From Bisbaumannia salifodinae (GTDB lineage Bacteria > Pseudomonadota > Gammaproteobacteria > Pseudomonadales > Halomonadaceae), in the NCBI RefSeq assembly GCF_039522585.1, contig NZ_BAAADR010000021.1: a stretch of 64,000 bases of DNA; one strand, written 5' to 3'. The position numbers and the translations under genes are program-made. Below, piece by piece: positions 36,223 through 45,789 of the stretch (positions are counted from its first letter, which is position 1; every line of letters starts with the position of its first letter). Below the pieces are notes generated by a model, which saw nothing but the letters and a program-made list of their open reading frames with translations, was not told where the DNA came from and ran no database searches.

Positions 36223-37515
36223 ATGACCACGCCAACCGATCTCAAGGAGGCCCTGGCGGCCCGGGTAGAAGACGCCTTCGCCGAGGTCCAGGCCCTCTAC
36301 CGCCGGCTGCACCAGCATCCGGAGTTGCCCTTCCAGGAGCACAAGACCGCCGCCCGCCTCGCCGAGGCCCTGGAGAGCCTGGGTTTCGAGGTGACCCGCG
36401 GGGTGGGGGGCACCGGCGTGGTGGCCCTGCTGCGCAACGGTGAGGGCCCCACGGTGATGCTGCGCGGCGATATGGATGCCCTGCCCATCGAGGAGCAGAC
36501 CGGCCTCGACTTTGCCAGCACACGCACCGCGGAGACGGAGAGCGGGACGGTGCCGGTGATGCACGCCTGCGGCCATGACCTGCACAGCAGTTGCCTGGTG
36601 GGCGCCGGGGCGGTGCTGGCCGAACTGCGCCAGCGCTGGCGGGGCACCCTGATGCTGGTCTGTCAGCCCGCCGAGGAGGTCTTCGGCGGCGCCCGGGCGA
36701 TGCTCGACGATGGCCTCTATAAGCGTTTCGCGCGCCCCGATATCGTCCTGGGCCAGCACAATATGCCGGCCCGGGAGGGCACCGTTGGGCATATCGCCGG
36801 CAGTGCCATGGCCGCCGCCACCACCCTGGGGGTGACCATCCACGGCGCCGGGGGCCACGGCTCCATGCCGGCTCAGGCCATCGACCCGGTGGTGATCGCC
36901 GCCCATGTGGTGACCCGGCTGCAGAGCATCGTCGCCCGGGAGGTGCCGCCGGAGGAGACGGTGGTGGTCACCGTGGGCAAGCTCCACGCCGGCACCCAGG
37001 GCAATATCATCCCCCATACGGCGGAATTGGAGATCAATGTGCGTGGCTTCGACAACGCCCTACACGCCCGGGTACTGGAGTCGATCCGCCGCATCGTGCG
37101 CTGCGAGTGCGAGGCGGGGCGCGCCCCCCGGGCCCCGGAATTCCGGGTGCTCTCGCAGACCATCGCCCTGCATAACGACCCCGAGGCGGTGGCCCGGGTG
37201 CGCCGGGCCCACGCCGACCACTTCGGCGAGGAGCGCCTCTTCGCCATGCCGCGGCTCAACGGCAGCGAGGACTTCCCCTACTACGGCGATGCCGAGGCGG
37301 GGGGCTTCGACGGCGAGGACATCCCCTGCGTCTACTGGTTTATCGGCGCCACCCCCGAGGCGCGCTGGCACGAGACCCCGGGGGAGGGCGTGGCCGAGAA
37401 GATGCGCCACCTGGAGATGCCCCACTCCCCCTACTATGCCCCGGGGCAGGCGGCGACCCTCAGGGCCGGCATGGCGGCCCTGGCCAGCGGCGCCCTGGCC
37501 TATCTGGGCGCGTAA
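36223..37515 (+). CDS. M20-family metal-dependent amidohydrolase
   Basis: Cytoplasmic aminoacylase/hippurate-hydrolase-like enzyme of 430 residues. It shows HPELPFQEHKTA near residue 31, GDMDALPIEE near 85 with metal-binding aspartate, HACGHDLHSS near 113 with the metal-binding C/H pair, and CQPAEEVFGGA near 147 with the catalytic Glu; the dimerisation domain follows (GAGGHGSMPAQAIDP). The start at 36223 is set by GGAGG at 36213-36217. It would release a free amino acid plus a carboxylic acid from the symporter's substrate. A hippurate-like substrate would feed benzoate into the nearby catechol route, but that is speculation. Confidence 0.87.
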   Translation: MTTPTDLKEALAARVEDAFAEVQALYRRLHQHPELPFQEHKTAARLAEALESLGFEVTRGVGGTGVVALLRNGEGPTVMLRGDMDALPIEEQTGLDFASTRTAETESGTVPVMHACGHDLHSSCLVGAGAVLAELRQRWRGTLMLVCQPAEEVFGGARAMLDDGLYKRFARPDIVLGQHNMPAREGTVGHIAGSAMAAATTLGVTIHGAGGHGSMPAQAIDPVVIAAHVVTRLQSIVAREVPPEETVVVTVGKLHAGTQGNIIPHTAELEINVRGFDNALHARVLESIRRIVRCECEAGRAPRAPEFRVLSQTIALHNDPEAVARVRRAHADHFGEERLFAMPRLNGSEDFPYYGDAEAGGFDGEDIPCVYWFIGATPEARWHETPGEGVAEKMRHLEMPHSPYYAPGQAATLRAGMAALASGALAYLGA

Positions 37516-37543
37516 GGGGCGACTTCCTCAGTATTGCGGCGGC

Positions 37544-38419
37544 CTATTGAACCCGGGCCAGGATGGCGTCCACCTCGCGCATCAGCGGGGTGTCCGCTTC
37601 GCCCTTGCGGCGGCTGCAGATCACCGGGGTGGTCAGGCTGGCGTCGGCCAGGGGCACATAGCCGATGCCCTGACGCTGCACGTTGCGCACTTGTTCCGGC
37701 ACCAAGGTGATGCCCAAGTTGGAGGCCACCAGCCCCAGGGCCGTCTGCAGCTCGTTGGTCTCCTGCACCACCCGGATCTTGAGGCCGCGGCGGTGGAAGA
37801 GCCCCTGCACCATATCCGCCAGGCTGGGGCGGGGACGCGCCGGAAAGAGGATCAAGGGGTAGCGGGCCAGTTCCTCCAGGCTGGGCCGGGTGTCCTCCAG
37901 GGGGTGGCCCGTGGGCAGCGCCGCCAGCAGCGGCTCGTCGAACAGCACCCGCTGCTCCACGTCCGGGTCGTCCACCCGCAGGCGACCGAAACCGATATCG
38001 ATTCGCCCCGCCTTGAGGGCCTGGATCTGCTGCACCGTGGTCAGTTCCACCAGGCTCAGCTCCGCCTTATCCTTTTGTCGTAGTTCCCGGGCCAGCAGGG
38101 GCAGCTGGCCATAGAACACCGAGGGCACGAAGCCGATGCCGAACAGCGGGCGCTGGCTGCGCTCCATGCGGCGGATGGTGGCGACGCTGGTTTCCACCTT
38201 GTCGAGGATCTGCCGGGCATGCTCGTAGAAGACCTGACCGGTGGCGGTCAGGGCCAGCCCCTGGGGGCCGCGCCGGAACAGTTGACTGCCCAGCTCCTCC
38301 TCCAGGGCCTTGATCTGCCGGGACAGCGGCGGCTGGGTCATATGCAGCCGCTGGGCCGCCCGGGTGAGATTGAGCTCTTCGGCCACCAGGCAGAAGAGAC
38401 GCAGATGGCGCAGTTCCAT
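37544..38419 (-). CDS. catR: CatR/BenM-type LysR regulator of catBC
   Basis: LysR regulator of 291 residues that senses cis,cis-muconate in the CatM/CatR/BenM family. It shows MELRHLRLFCLVAEELNLTR, the family's usual opening, and the PPLSRQIKALEEELG recognition helix. AGGAGGT lies just before two adjacent ATGs (38422 and 38419); spacing favours the second. It is divergent from catB with a palindrome directly at its start codon, consistent with autorepression. A close paralogue lies at 62640. Confidence 0.85.
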   Translation of the reverse strand: MELRHLRLFCLVAEELNLTRAAQRLHMTQPPLSRQIKALEEELGSQLFRRGPQGLALTATGQVFYEHARQILDKVETSVATIRRMERSQRPLFGIGFVPSVFYGQLPLLARELRQKDKAELSLVELTTVQQIQALKAGRIDIGFGRLRVDDPDVEQRVLFDEPLLAALPTGHPLEDTRPSLEELARYPLILFPARPRPSLADMVQGLFHRRGLKIRVVQETNELQTALGLVASNLGITLVPEQVRNVQRQGIGYVPLADASLTTPVICSRRKGEADTPLMREVDAILARVQ

Positions 38420-38437
38420 CATACCTCCTGAGGTATG
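38420..38437. promoter_or_regulatory. CatR operator-like palindrome (catR-catB)
   Basis: CATACCTC-CT-GAGGTATG is a perfect 8-2-8 palindrome. It contains ATAC-N8-GTAT, one base longer than the CatM/BenM consensus ATAC-N7-GTAT. Further conserved blocks follow at 38447-38460 (CCAAACGATATTGG) and 38476-38486. Confidence 0.65.
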
Positions 38438-38524
38438 GCAGGGTTTCCAAACGATATTGGTCCGGGGGCATAAAGGCAATCACACTGAAGATGTTCCACT
38501 GATTCCCTGAGGTGCCTGCCCGCC

Positions 38525-39643
38525 ATGTCCGCCGTTATCCAGTCCATCGACACCCTGCTGGTCGATCTGCCGACCATTCGTCCCCACCAGCTCTCCATGA
38601 CCACCATGGCCTGCCAGACCCTGGTCATCGTGCGCCTGCGCGACAGCGACGGCATCGAGGGCCTGGGGGAGGGCACCACCATCGGTGGCCTGGCCTATGG
38701 GCCGGAGAGCCCGGAGAGCATCAAGCGCAATATCGACACCTACCTGGCGCCCCTGCTGATCGGCCAGGAGGCCTGCAATGTCAATGCATTGCGTGCACGC
38801 CTGAATCGCCATGCCCGGGGCAATATGATCGCCAAGTCGGCGCTGGAGACGGCGCTGCTGGACGCCCAGGGCAAGCGCCTGGGGCTGTCGGTGGCGGAAC
38901 TGCTGGGCGGCGCCCGCCAGACCCACCTGCCGGTGCTCTGGACCCTGGCCAGCGGCGATACCCAGAAGGATATCGACGAGGCCGAACTGCGCCTGGAGCA
39001 GCGTCGGCACTGCGACTTCAAGCTCAAGATCGGCGCCCGTGGCGTCGATCAGGACGTGGCCCATGTGGCGGCCATCAAGGCGGCCCTCGGCGATCGCGCC
39101 AGCGTGCGCGTCGACGTCAACCAGGCCTGGGACGAGACCAGCGCGGTGCGCGGCATCCATGCCCTGCAGGAGGCCGGGATCGAGCTGATCGAGCAGCCCA
39201 TCCCGGCCCGCGAGCATGCCGGCCTGGTGCGCCTGGCCAACCGCTTTCGGGTGCCCATGCTGGCCGACGAGGCGGTGCAGGACGCCCGGGACGGCCTCGA
39301 CCTGATCGGCGCCGGCTTCAGTGGCGCCTTCGCCCTGAAGATCGCCAAGGCCGGCGGCCCCCTGGGGGCCATCGAGCTGGGCCGGCTGGCCCAGACCGCC
39401 GGTATCGGCCTCTATGGCGGCACCCTGCTGGAGGGCACCATCGGCACCGCGGCCTCCTTGCACGCCTGGGCCACCCTGGGCGAGATGGCCTGGGGCACCG
39501 AGATGTTCGGCCCGCTGTTGCTCAAGGACGATATCGTCGCCGAGCCGCTGAACTTCCACGACTTCGGGGCCGACCTGCCGACGGGCCCCGGCCTCGGCGT
39601 CACCCTCGACGAAGACAAGCTGGCCCACTACTCACGCAAGTAA
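38525..39643 (+). CDS. catB: Muconate cycloisomerase
   Basis: Converts cis,cis-muconate to (+)-muconolactone; enolase superfamily, 372 residues. The active-site lysine pair lies in FKLKIG (K166, K168). Metal ligands are expected in VDVNQAW near 197, IEQP near 223 and ADEAV near 248, and the general-acid region GTLLEGTIGTAA follows near 300-330. It is divergent from catR and 57 bases upstream of catC. The substrate arises from CatA products encoded at 52.7 kb and at the window's right edge. Confidence 0.95.
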   Translation: MSAVIQSIDTLLVDLPTIRPHQLSMTTMACQTLVIVRLRDSDGIEGLGEGTTIGGLAYGPESPESIKRNIDTYLAPLLIGQEACNVNALRARLNRHARGNMIAKSALETALLDAQGKRLGLSVAELLGGARQTHLPVLWTLASGDTQKDIDEAELRLEQRRHCDFKLKIGARGVDQDVAHVAAIKAALGDRASVRVDVNQAWDETSAVRGIHALQEAGIELIEQPIPAREHAGLVRLANRFRVPMLADEAVQDARDGLDLIGAGFSGAFALKIAKAGGPLGAIELGRLAQTAGIGLYGGTLLEGTIGTAASLHAWATLGEMAWGTEMFGPLLLKDDIVAEPLNFHDFGADLPTGPGLGVTLDEDKLAHYSRK

Positions 39644-39700
39644 GGCGTCCGTGGGTGAGCCATCACCGTTTCGCAAGACACACTTAACCAGGAGAGAGCC

Positions 39701-39991
39701 ATGCTGTTTCAGGTGGAAATGACCGTCAAGCTGCCCCCCGAGATGCCCGCCGAGCGGGCCGCCGAGATCAAGGCCACCGAGAAGGCCTACGCCCAGGACC
39801 TGCAGCGCGCCGGCAAGTGGCGCCACCTGTGGCGGGTGGCCGGCAGCTACGCCAACGTCAGCATCTTCGATGTGGAAGACAACGCCGAGCTCCAGGAGAT
39901 CATCTCCAACCTGCCGCTGTTCCCGTATATGGAGATCGCGGTCAAGCCGCTGTGCCGCCATCCGTCCTCGGTTCGCGACGACGATAGCTGA
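39701..39991 (+). CDS. catC: Muconolactone delta-isomerase
   Basis: Isomerises muconolactone to beta-ketoadipate enol-lactone, the PcaD substrate. Length 96, as in the family (about 96). It starts MLFQVEMTVKLPPEMP and contains the conserved KWRHLWRVAGSYANVSIFDV stretch and NLPLFPYMEI. AGGAGAGAG precedes ATG 39701. A strong terminator follows at 39997, so catBC is a two-gene unit here; catA is elsewhere. Confidence 0.95.
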   Translation: MLFQVEMTVKLPPEMPAERAAEIKATEKAYAQDLQRAGKWRHLWRVAGSYANVSIFDVEDNAELQEIISNLPLFPYMEIAVKPLCRHPSSVRDDDS

Positions 39992-39996
39992 GCGTC

Positions 39997-40025
39997 GAGC
40001 GGTCCGCCACCGAGGCGGACCGCTC
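39997..40025 (+). terminator. Terminator of catBC
   Basis: GAGCGGTCCGCC pairs perfectly with GGCGGACCGCTC around an ACCGA loop, six bases after the catC stop. Confidence 0.8.
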
Positions 40026-40502
40026 CCCTTCCCGCACCGCAAATGCGGATGATGAAGAGCAGGAAGGATAGGCTATCTTGAGTCATCGGAAGCCGGTATT
40101 CAGCCTGACGCTCGGGTCGGAGCCAGTTTCAGGCCCTACTCATTGCTGCAGGCTGTTACCTCATAGACAGCCGAGTGGCCGCGATCCATCGAGGAGAGGT
40201 GCTCATCGAGTGCTGATTTCAACTCGCACACCTGGGCCTCGGCGCTGCCGCACTTACGGTACAGAGACAGGACTTTTCCGGTAGCCAGCCGAGCTTGCCG
40301 AGGTTGGTGACCAAGCGGGGCGGCGGCCTCGTAGGTGCCGGGGACAAGCCGCTGGCAAGGTGTACACGGACCTCTGCCCCAAGGCCTCGTTGAGCTATTT
40401 TACCCGGTGTGTAATCCTTTCAGGCGGGCCTGCGTTCCTCATTGCCCAGCGTTCTTCAGTTATTCTATGAATACAGGAATCCCTGGTCGAGAGGAGTTTC
40501 CA
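40026..40502. other. Gene-free junction with a decayed coding fragment
   Basis: No intact gene. On the minus strand an open stretch from about 40372 to a stop at 40136 has coding character (segments LSLYRKCGSAEAQV and ALDEHLSSMDRGHSAVYEV), but it lacks a plausible start and the adjacent upstream part fits another frame better, so it looks like a frameshifted remnant. I do not recognise the family. Base composition turns AT-rich at about 40380-40460, marking the left edge of the low-GC island. Confidence 0.5.
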
Positions 40503-41501
40503 GTGCTCAAGATGACCCCGCTATATAATCATTGCGTCTTTCGCTCGCAGGAGCGTTCAGAGACACATTCGCTTATTGCTAGGGAGTTGATCGACCATCG
40601 GTTGCGCTGGCAGGGTGGCGAAGTGGACACGCGTTTGTATAAATTCAATGCGCAGCGGCTTTCTCTCTATTCTTTGAGGTACGGCGATGCCGTGAGCATA
40701 TTCCCTGAAGTTTATAGCGATTTTTCATTGGTTCATTTTTCTCTCAGGGGAGGAATAGAGATATTAGCTGATGGTAGGCGGCAAGAGGTACGCCAGGGCC
40801 GGGCCATCGTCAGTTCTCCCAGAAGTAGCATCAGGCTAAACTATTCTAATGCTTGTGAGCAACTAATACTTCGTGTGCCGCACGATGTGCTAAGTGACGC
40901 GGCTCGACAATTGGGGAGGACGCACCTCTATGGGTCGATCAAGCAGATGCCGGGCTTGGTTCTGACCGAGGCGGCCTGCCAGCAATGGGAAGTATACATG
41001 CAGATGTTCATGGCCCTGGAGGACTACAGTCAGCATGATTCCTCTTGTGCACCATGGCTCGAAAATATCGAAAAAGGCATGGCCATGTTTCTGTTGCTGC
41101 AGAGCCATGACATGGTGCCGCAGCCAGTCAGTATGGTCGAATACTCCTGCGGGTCTGTCGATAATTCGCAAGCGAAAAGACGGCTGGATCGTTTATTCGA
41201 GTACGCTCTTACTCACCTCACCTGCCCTGTAACACTCGCCGATCTCGCCAAGGCGGTGGCGATGTCGGAGCGACAGCTCAACACACTCTGTCACGAACAC
41301 CTGGGGTCATCTCCGATGCTATGGCTGCGTAACCTGCGTCTTGATGCCGTCCGAGACATCCTGCGTAAAAACCCACAGTCTGATATAACATCAGTGGCAA
41401 TTCTTCATGGTTTTTCCCACCTCGGTCGATTCGCATCGTATTACCGGATGCGTTTTGGCGAACTCCCCAGTAAAACTGTCAAGTCCGCAAGAACCGGATA
41501 G
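40503..41501 (+). CDS. AraC/XylS-family regulator
   Basis: Activator of 332 residues: an AraC-binding-like N-terminal domain (about 20-200) and a C-terminal double helix-turn-helix (LADLAKAVAMSERQLNTL and SVAILHGFSHLGRFASYY, near 245-320). GTG 40503 is chosen because AGAGGAG precedes it at 40490; ATG 40467 is possible. Codon use is AT-rich compared with neighbours. Its architecture matches regulators of aromatic acid or alcohol genes (XylS, FeaR, AlkR types), and it precedes aldehyde and alcohol dehydrogenase genes, its likely targets. Confidence 0.85.
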   Translation: MLKMTPLYNHCVFRSQERSETHSLIARELIDHRLRWQGGEVDTRLYKFNAQRLSLYSLRYGDAVSIFPEVYSDFSLVHFSLRGGIEILADGRRQEVRQGRAIVSSPRSSIRLNYSNACEQLILRVPHDVLSDAARQLGRTHLYGSIKQMPGLVLTEAACQQWEVYMQMFMALEDYSQHDSSCAPWLENIEKGMAMFLLLQSHDMVPQPVSMVEYSCGSVDNSQAKRRLDRLFEYALTHLTCPVTLADLAKAVAMSERQLNTLCHEHLGSSPMLWLRNLRLDAVRDILRKNPQSDITSVAILHGFSHLGRFASYYRMRFGELPSKTVKSARTG

Positions 41502-41707
41502 TAGTCCCTAATTTTGCGCAATTTTTGGATGGTGGGCTTCCGGTCGGTTTCATAGGATGAGATTTAAAGGTTTGAAGGTTGAGCCGTGTTGATGCCTTTT
41601 TAAGGTGTGGTTCGCTAGCTGAGAGTTCGCGCTGCCAGTATTTGGCATGAGCGATTTTTGTAATGTGCTGGTTGGTATTGGGGTGATTGATAATAAAAGG
41701 AGATGTC

Positions 41708-43204
41708 ATGTCTGTTGTCACTGGATTTAATAGCGGCCTTTCTGAATCCTATGGTGCTTTCATAAACAATGAGTTTCTTCCGATCGAGGGGGGGAGTTTT
41801 CCGGCTATTGCGGCTGCGACGGGTGAGCAACTTGCAACCATCGGCCGCTGTGGGAAGAAAGAGGTAGAGAAGGCGGTTAGGGCTGCAGAAGTGGCTTTCC
41901 ATTCCTGGAAAAGGCTACAGCCGGAAGAGCGGGCCGCTTATCTACATAAGCTGGCCGATGCCTTAGAGCAAGACAAGTCCCGCCTGACAATGATCGACAC
42001 ACTGGATATCGGGCGAGGCTTGTGGGAAACCAGCATCGATTATCAAATCGCCGTGGCACAATATCGGTACTTCGCTTCAGCAATCGTCACCCATGAGGGG
42101 TTCGGGCGCTCGATTCCAGATGGGTACCTCGTTGCCAAGCGAGAACCCTATGGGGTTTGTGGGCAGATCATACCATGGAACGTGCCGGCCATTATGACAG
42201 CACTGAAGATCGCGCCCGCTGTCGCTGCCGGAAACACCGTAGTGCTCAAGCCCGATGAAAATGCCTCGCTATCGACCCTTGAGTTGTGCAAGCACATTGC
42301 CAAAATCTTTCCGCCGGGAGTAATCAATGTCGTGCCTGGTTGGGGGGAGGAAGCAGGTGCTGCCCTGACCGCACATCCCGGTGTGGTCAAGCTGGCATTC
42401 ACTGGTAGCAGCGAAGTCGGTCGAATCATATCGGCTGCAGGTGCCAACCGCCTTGTTCCCGTATCCCTCGAGCTGGGGGGGAAGAGTCCGAACATCGTTT
42501 TTCCCGATGTGGCCCCCCAAGACATGGATGCTATCGTAGATAATGTTACCTTCGCATCGATGTATTGTAATGGCCAATCATGCCTGGCCGGTACAAGGCT
42601 GTTCCTTCACGATGCGATCTATGACGATTTCATGGATAGGCTTGTGGCTAGTATGAAGCGCATCCGCATTGCCGACCCGACATCAGAAGGTCCCTTGCTC
42701 GGTTGCCTGATCTCTGAAGAGCAGGGGAAGCGCGTGAAATCTTATATTGATGTAGGCAAGGCTTGCGCCTCACTGGTTACCGGCGGAAGGCGAGTCGAGG
42801 TAAGTGGTTGCGGGAATGGCTGGTTCTTCGAGCCGACTGTGTTCGAGACAAGCAATTATACACCTATTGCTCAGGAAGAGATTTTCGGGCCAGTTCTCTC
42901 GGTTATCCGTTGGAATGACTATGAAAAGCTTGTTCATGATGCCAACAATGTCCGCTATGGTTTGGCCGCGGGTCTGTATACAACAAATCTAAAGATGGCC
43001 ATGGAGACGGCGGATAGGCTCGATGCGGGCAATGTCTGGATCAATAGCTACTTCAACCTTGCCAGCGGCTCGCCATTCGGTGGATTCAAGGAGAGTGGTA
43101 TCGGAAGCGAGTACTGTCGCGAGACACTAAATATGTACACTCATCTAAAGGCCATCACTGTTCAAGGGCATGTCAAGCCCGCCTGGTATGCGCCGAAGGC
43201 ATGA
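41708..43204 (+). CDS. NAD(P)-dependent aldehyde dehydrogenase
   Basis: Oxidises an aldehyde to its acid; 498 residues. Catalytic C292 is in NGQSCLAG and the general base E255 in LELGGKSPN; cofactor motif FTGSSEVGRI is near 235 and PWNVPAIM near 160. AAGGAG at 41698 sets the start. With the neighbouring aryl-alcohol-type dehydrogenase it suggests alcohol-to-aldehyde-to-acid oxidation as in XylB/XylC, but the substrate is inferred. Codon use is noticeably AT-richer than the flanking catabolic genes, a sign of transfer. Confidence 0.88.
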   Translation: MSVVTGFNSGLSESYGAFINNEFLPIEGGSFPAIAAATGEQLATIGRCGKKEVEKAVRAAEVAFHSWKRLQPEERAAYLHKLADALEQDKSRLTMIDTLDIGRGLWETSIDYQIAVAQYRYFASAIVTHEGFGRSIPDGYLVAKREPYGVCGQIIPWNVPAIMTALKIAPAVAAGNTVVLKPDENASLSTLELCKHIAKIFPPGVINVVPGWGEEAGAALTAHPGVVKLAFTGSSEVGRIISAAGANRLVPVSLELGGKSPNIVFPDVAPQDMDAIVDNVTFASMYCNGQSCLAGTRLFLHDAIYDDFMDRLVASMKRIRIADPTSEGPLLGCLISEEQGKRVKSYIDVGKACASLVTGGRRVEVSGCGNGWFFEPTVFETSNYTPIAQEEIFGPVLSVIRWNDYEKLVHDANNVRYGLAAGLYTTNLKMAMETADRLDAGNVWINSYFNLASGSPFGGFKESGIGSEYCRETLNMYTHLKAITVQGHVKPAWYAPKA

Positions 43205-43246
43205 TGGTAATTTTTTGGTGAAGTATAATAAAAGAGGGGTTTCTAC

Positions 43247-44347
43247 GTGAAAATTACCGCTGCAGTAATGCGTCAAAAGGGAGGGGATTTCTCCCTTGAA
43301 GAAGTTGAGCTGGACGAACCGCGAGAGGACGAAGTTCTCATCCGTATCAAGGGCTGTGGCATTTGCCATACCGACACCCTTCCACGGGACCAGGTCGTGC
43401 CGGCACCTTTCCCAGCGGTGTACGGCCATGAGGGCGCTGGCATCGTAGAGAAGGTCGGCTCTCGAGTCACTAAGCTAAAACCGGGCGACCATGTCGTGAT
43501 GAGCTGCAATTTTTGTGGCCACTGTGACACCTGTATGACTGGCCAGCCCATGTACTGCCGAGATTTCTTCAAGGCTAACTTTGGCTTTGCTCGTATGGAT
43601 GGAACGCCTACGATGCACAAGGGAGGTGAAGTTGTTCATGGTGCCTTCTTTAGCCAGTCGTCGTTTGCCACGTACGCACTTGGCACGGAGCGTAGTGTGG
43701 TTAAGATTCCATCTGATGTGCCGCTTGAGCTCATGGGGCCACTAGGCTGTGGTGTGCAGACTGGTGCAGGTGCGGTGATGAATTCCTTGCGCCCCCAAGC
43801 CGGTGACTCGCTCGCAATTTACGGGGCAGGTTCGGTGGGGCTATCCGCCCTGTTGGGTGCAGTCGTAACTGGGTGTGCAATCCGTATTTGCGTTGATCCC
43901 AATGAGGAGCGTCTTGAATTGGCGCTTGAGTTGGGCGCCACACATGTTATTGATCCGACAAAGACTGACCCCGTGCAGGAGATTAAAGATATCACTGGCG
44001 GTCTTGGTGCTCAGTATTCGCTAGAGACTTCGGGTAATTTGATGGCTCTCCGGCAGGCAGTCGACTCGATACAGATCATGGGGGAGTGTGGCATGATCGG
44101 TGCGCCAGCCTTTGGTAGTGAGATCAGCCTAGACACTTGGGGGCTTCTCCTTGGTCGGAAGATTCGAGGGATTTGTGAAGGTGACTCTGTTCCGGACTTG
44201 TTTATTCCTAAGCTGGTGGAGTTGTATAAGCAGGGGCGGTTCCCTTTTGACAAGTTGATTACGTTCTATGAGTTTGATCGGATCAATGAGGCCGTAAAGG
44301 ACGGTGAGCATGGCAAGGCAATAAAGGCTGTACTCCGGCTCGACTGA
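43247..44347 (+). CDS. Zinc-dependent aryl-alcohol-type dehydrogenase (XylB-like)
   Basis: Medium-chain dehydrogenase of 366 residues. Catalytic zinc ligands C40 and H61 (GCGICHTD, YGHEGAG) are present, with a third cysteine in PLGCGVQTG. The structural zinc lobe is C90, C93, C96 and C104. NAD binding is GAGSVGLSALLG near 190. The long form with GCGVQTGAGAV resembles benzyl/aryl-alcohol dehydrogenases (XylB, AreB). GTG 43247 follows AGAGGGG. Together with the preceding gene it would turn an aryl alcohol into an aromatic acid; the acid could enter the catechol route through enzymes outside the window. Confidence 0.85.
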   Translation: MKITAAVMRQKGGDFSLEEVELDEPREDEVLIRIKGCGICHTDTLPRDQVVPAPFPAVYGHEGAGIVEKVGSRVTKLKPGDHVVMSCNFCGHCDTCMTGQPMYCRDFFKANFGFARMDGTPTMHKGGEVVHGAFFSQSSFATYALGTERSVVKIPSDVPLELMGPLGCGVQTGAGAVMNSLRPQAGDSLAIYGAGSVGLSALLGAVVTGCAIRICVDPNEERLELALELGATHVIDPTKTDPVQEIKDITGGLGAQYSLETSGNLMALRQAVDSIQIMGECGMIGAPAFGSEISLDTWGLLLGRKIRGICEGDSVPDLFIPKLVELYKQGRFPFDKLITFYEFDRINEAVKDGEHGKAIKAVLRLD

Positions 44348-44433
44348 CATCGTGACCCTGACTGGTGTCATGTTAGCATCGGCCCCAGTCCCGACCTAAG
44401 AAGGTTGTTGACAACGATAATAAAGGTCTTCTC

Positions 44434-45327
44434 ATGCAGTATAAAGAATGGTTGGCTGCGACGCTGGCTTTGGGCGGCTGCGCCCTGAGTACGGCCTCCC
44501 TTGCCACTAATGGTCACTATGTCCCCGGCGTCGAGGGACTCAATGGTGCCATCACTCCACCTCCCGGGCTTTACTACCGTAGCTATCTGGTCCATTACGA
44601 CATCGGCAGTCTGCGTGATGGTCGTGGAGAGGCGGTTCCCGGCCGTAACGGCGGGGAGGTCACGGCGCTGGCCAACCGCTTCGTCTGGATGACCGATACA
44701 CGGCTGCTCGGCGCCGATTATGGTATGGATGCCATTGTCTCGATACAGGATATCTCGCTGCGCTTCGATGGGGTCGGCGCTAGGGATAGCAAAAATGGCG
44801 TCGGCGATCTCTTCCTGAGTCCCTTGATTCTGGGCTGGCATGGCGAGCGCTGGGATGCGGTCTTCGCCGCCGGCCAGTGGTTGGATACCGGTGATCACGC
44901 CGCCGACCGCCCCGCCTCCCCGGGCAAGGGCTTCGACAGCACCATGCTGACCCTGGGCGGCGCCTGGCACTTCGACGACGAGCGACGCTGGACTTTCTCG
45001 GCTCTGTCGCGCTACGAGATCCACGGCAGCCAGAGCGAGGCTGGCATCACCCCCGGCGACAGCCTAGTGGTGGAGTGGGGGCTGGGCCACCGCCTCGACA
45101 ACGGCTTGACCCTGGGGCTGGTGGGCTACGATGCCTGGCAGCTGGAGCGTGACAGCGGAGTGGCGGTGCCCGGCGACAAGGCCGAGCAGCACGCCATCGG
45201 CGTCGAGGCGGGGGGCTTCTGGCCGGCGCTGGGGCTCGGCCTCAACGCGGCCTACTACCACGAGTACGACAATCGCGCCCGGCCTCAGGGTGACCTGATG
45301 AGAGTCACCCTGACCAAGGCTTTCTGA
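44434..45327 (+). CDS. MetA-like outer-membrane protein (phenol-degradation associated), copy 1
   Basis: Exported protein of 297 residues from the SphA/phenol_MetA_deg family: signal peptide about 1-24, then predicted beta-strands ending in F, as in small outer-membrane channels. These proteins accompany aromatic degradation clusters and may pass hydrophobic substrates. It has exactly the length of copy 2 at 53677. The first 390 bases are AT-richer and diverged, whereas from about 44850 onwards the two copies are nearly identical (50 consecutive bases at 44857 and 54100). The gene therefore looks like a recombination mosaic. Confidence 0.75.
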   Translation: MQYKEWLAATLALGGCALSTASLATNGHYVPGVEGLNGAITPPPGLYYRSYLVHYDIGSLRDGRGEAVPGRNGGEVTALANRFVWMTDTRLLGADYGMDAIVSIQDISLRFDGVGARDSKNGVGDLFLSPLILGWHGERWDAVFAAGQWLDTGDHAADRPASPGKGFDSTMLTLGGAWHFDDERRWTFSALSRYEIHGSQSEAGITPGDSLVVEWGLGHRLDNGLTLGLVGYDAWQLERDSGVAVPGDKAEQHAIGVEAGGFWPALGLGLNAAYYHEYDNRARPQGDLMRVTLTKAF

Positions 45328-45641
45328 CCCGGAGAGGGACTGCATGATGGGCCCGCATCGGCGGGCCTGTCATGGTGGGTGGTGGTATGGGCGTCATGGC
45401 GTCGGGCTTGGTGTCCGACTCGATGATCGAGGAGACGAAAGCCGCGAACTCCGGGGTTGCCCGCCCTCGCCCTTCGATAGCTCTGGGTAGATGAAGCCCA
45501 GGCCGTGGAAGGACTGTTCGGCATTCTCGATTCAGCCGAACATATGCACCCTACACTTCTCGCTGGCGACCGAGGGATCGGCGATCTCCAGCTTGTTGCG
45601 GGGGGCCACGGCAACCATCGAGAACAGGGCACCCCGGGGTT

Positions 45642-45685
45642 TCCAGCACTTGGTACAGCCACAGGCGTGGCTGTACCAAGTGCTG
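45642..45685. repeat. Perfect 20-bp inverted repeat
   Basis: Arms 45642-45661 and 45666-45685 are exact reverse complements with an AGGC spacer, giving a very stable 44-base hairpin between decayed fragments. No second copy is visible in the window. Confidence 0.9.
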
Positions 45686-45789
45686 GGTCTCGACACTGAC
45701 CTCGATCTGGTTGTCGGAGCAGTGGCCGCTCGCTCCTACCCTTGATACCCCCTAAACGCCGAGCCCCTCCAGACCCGGCTGGTAATCAG

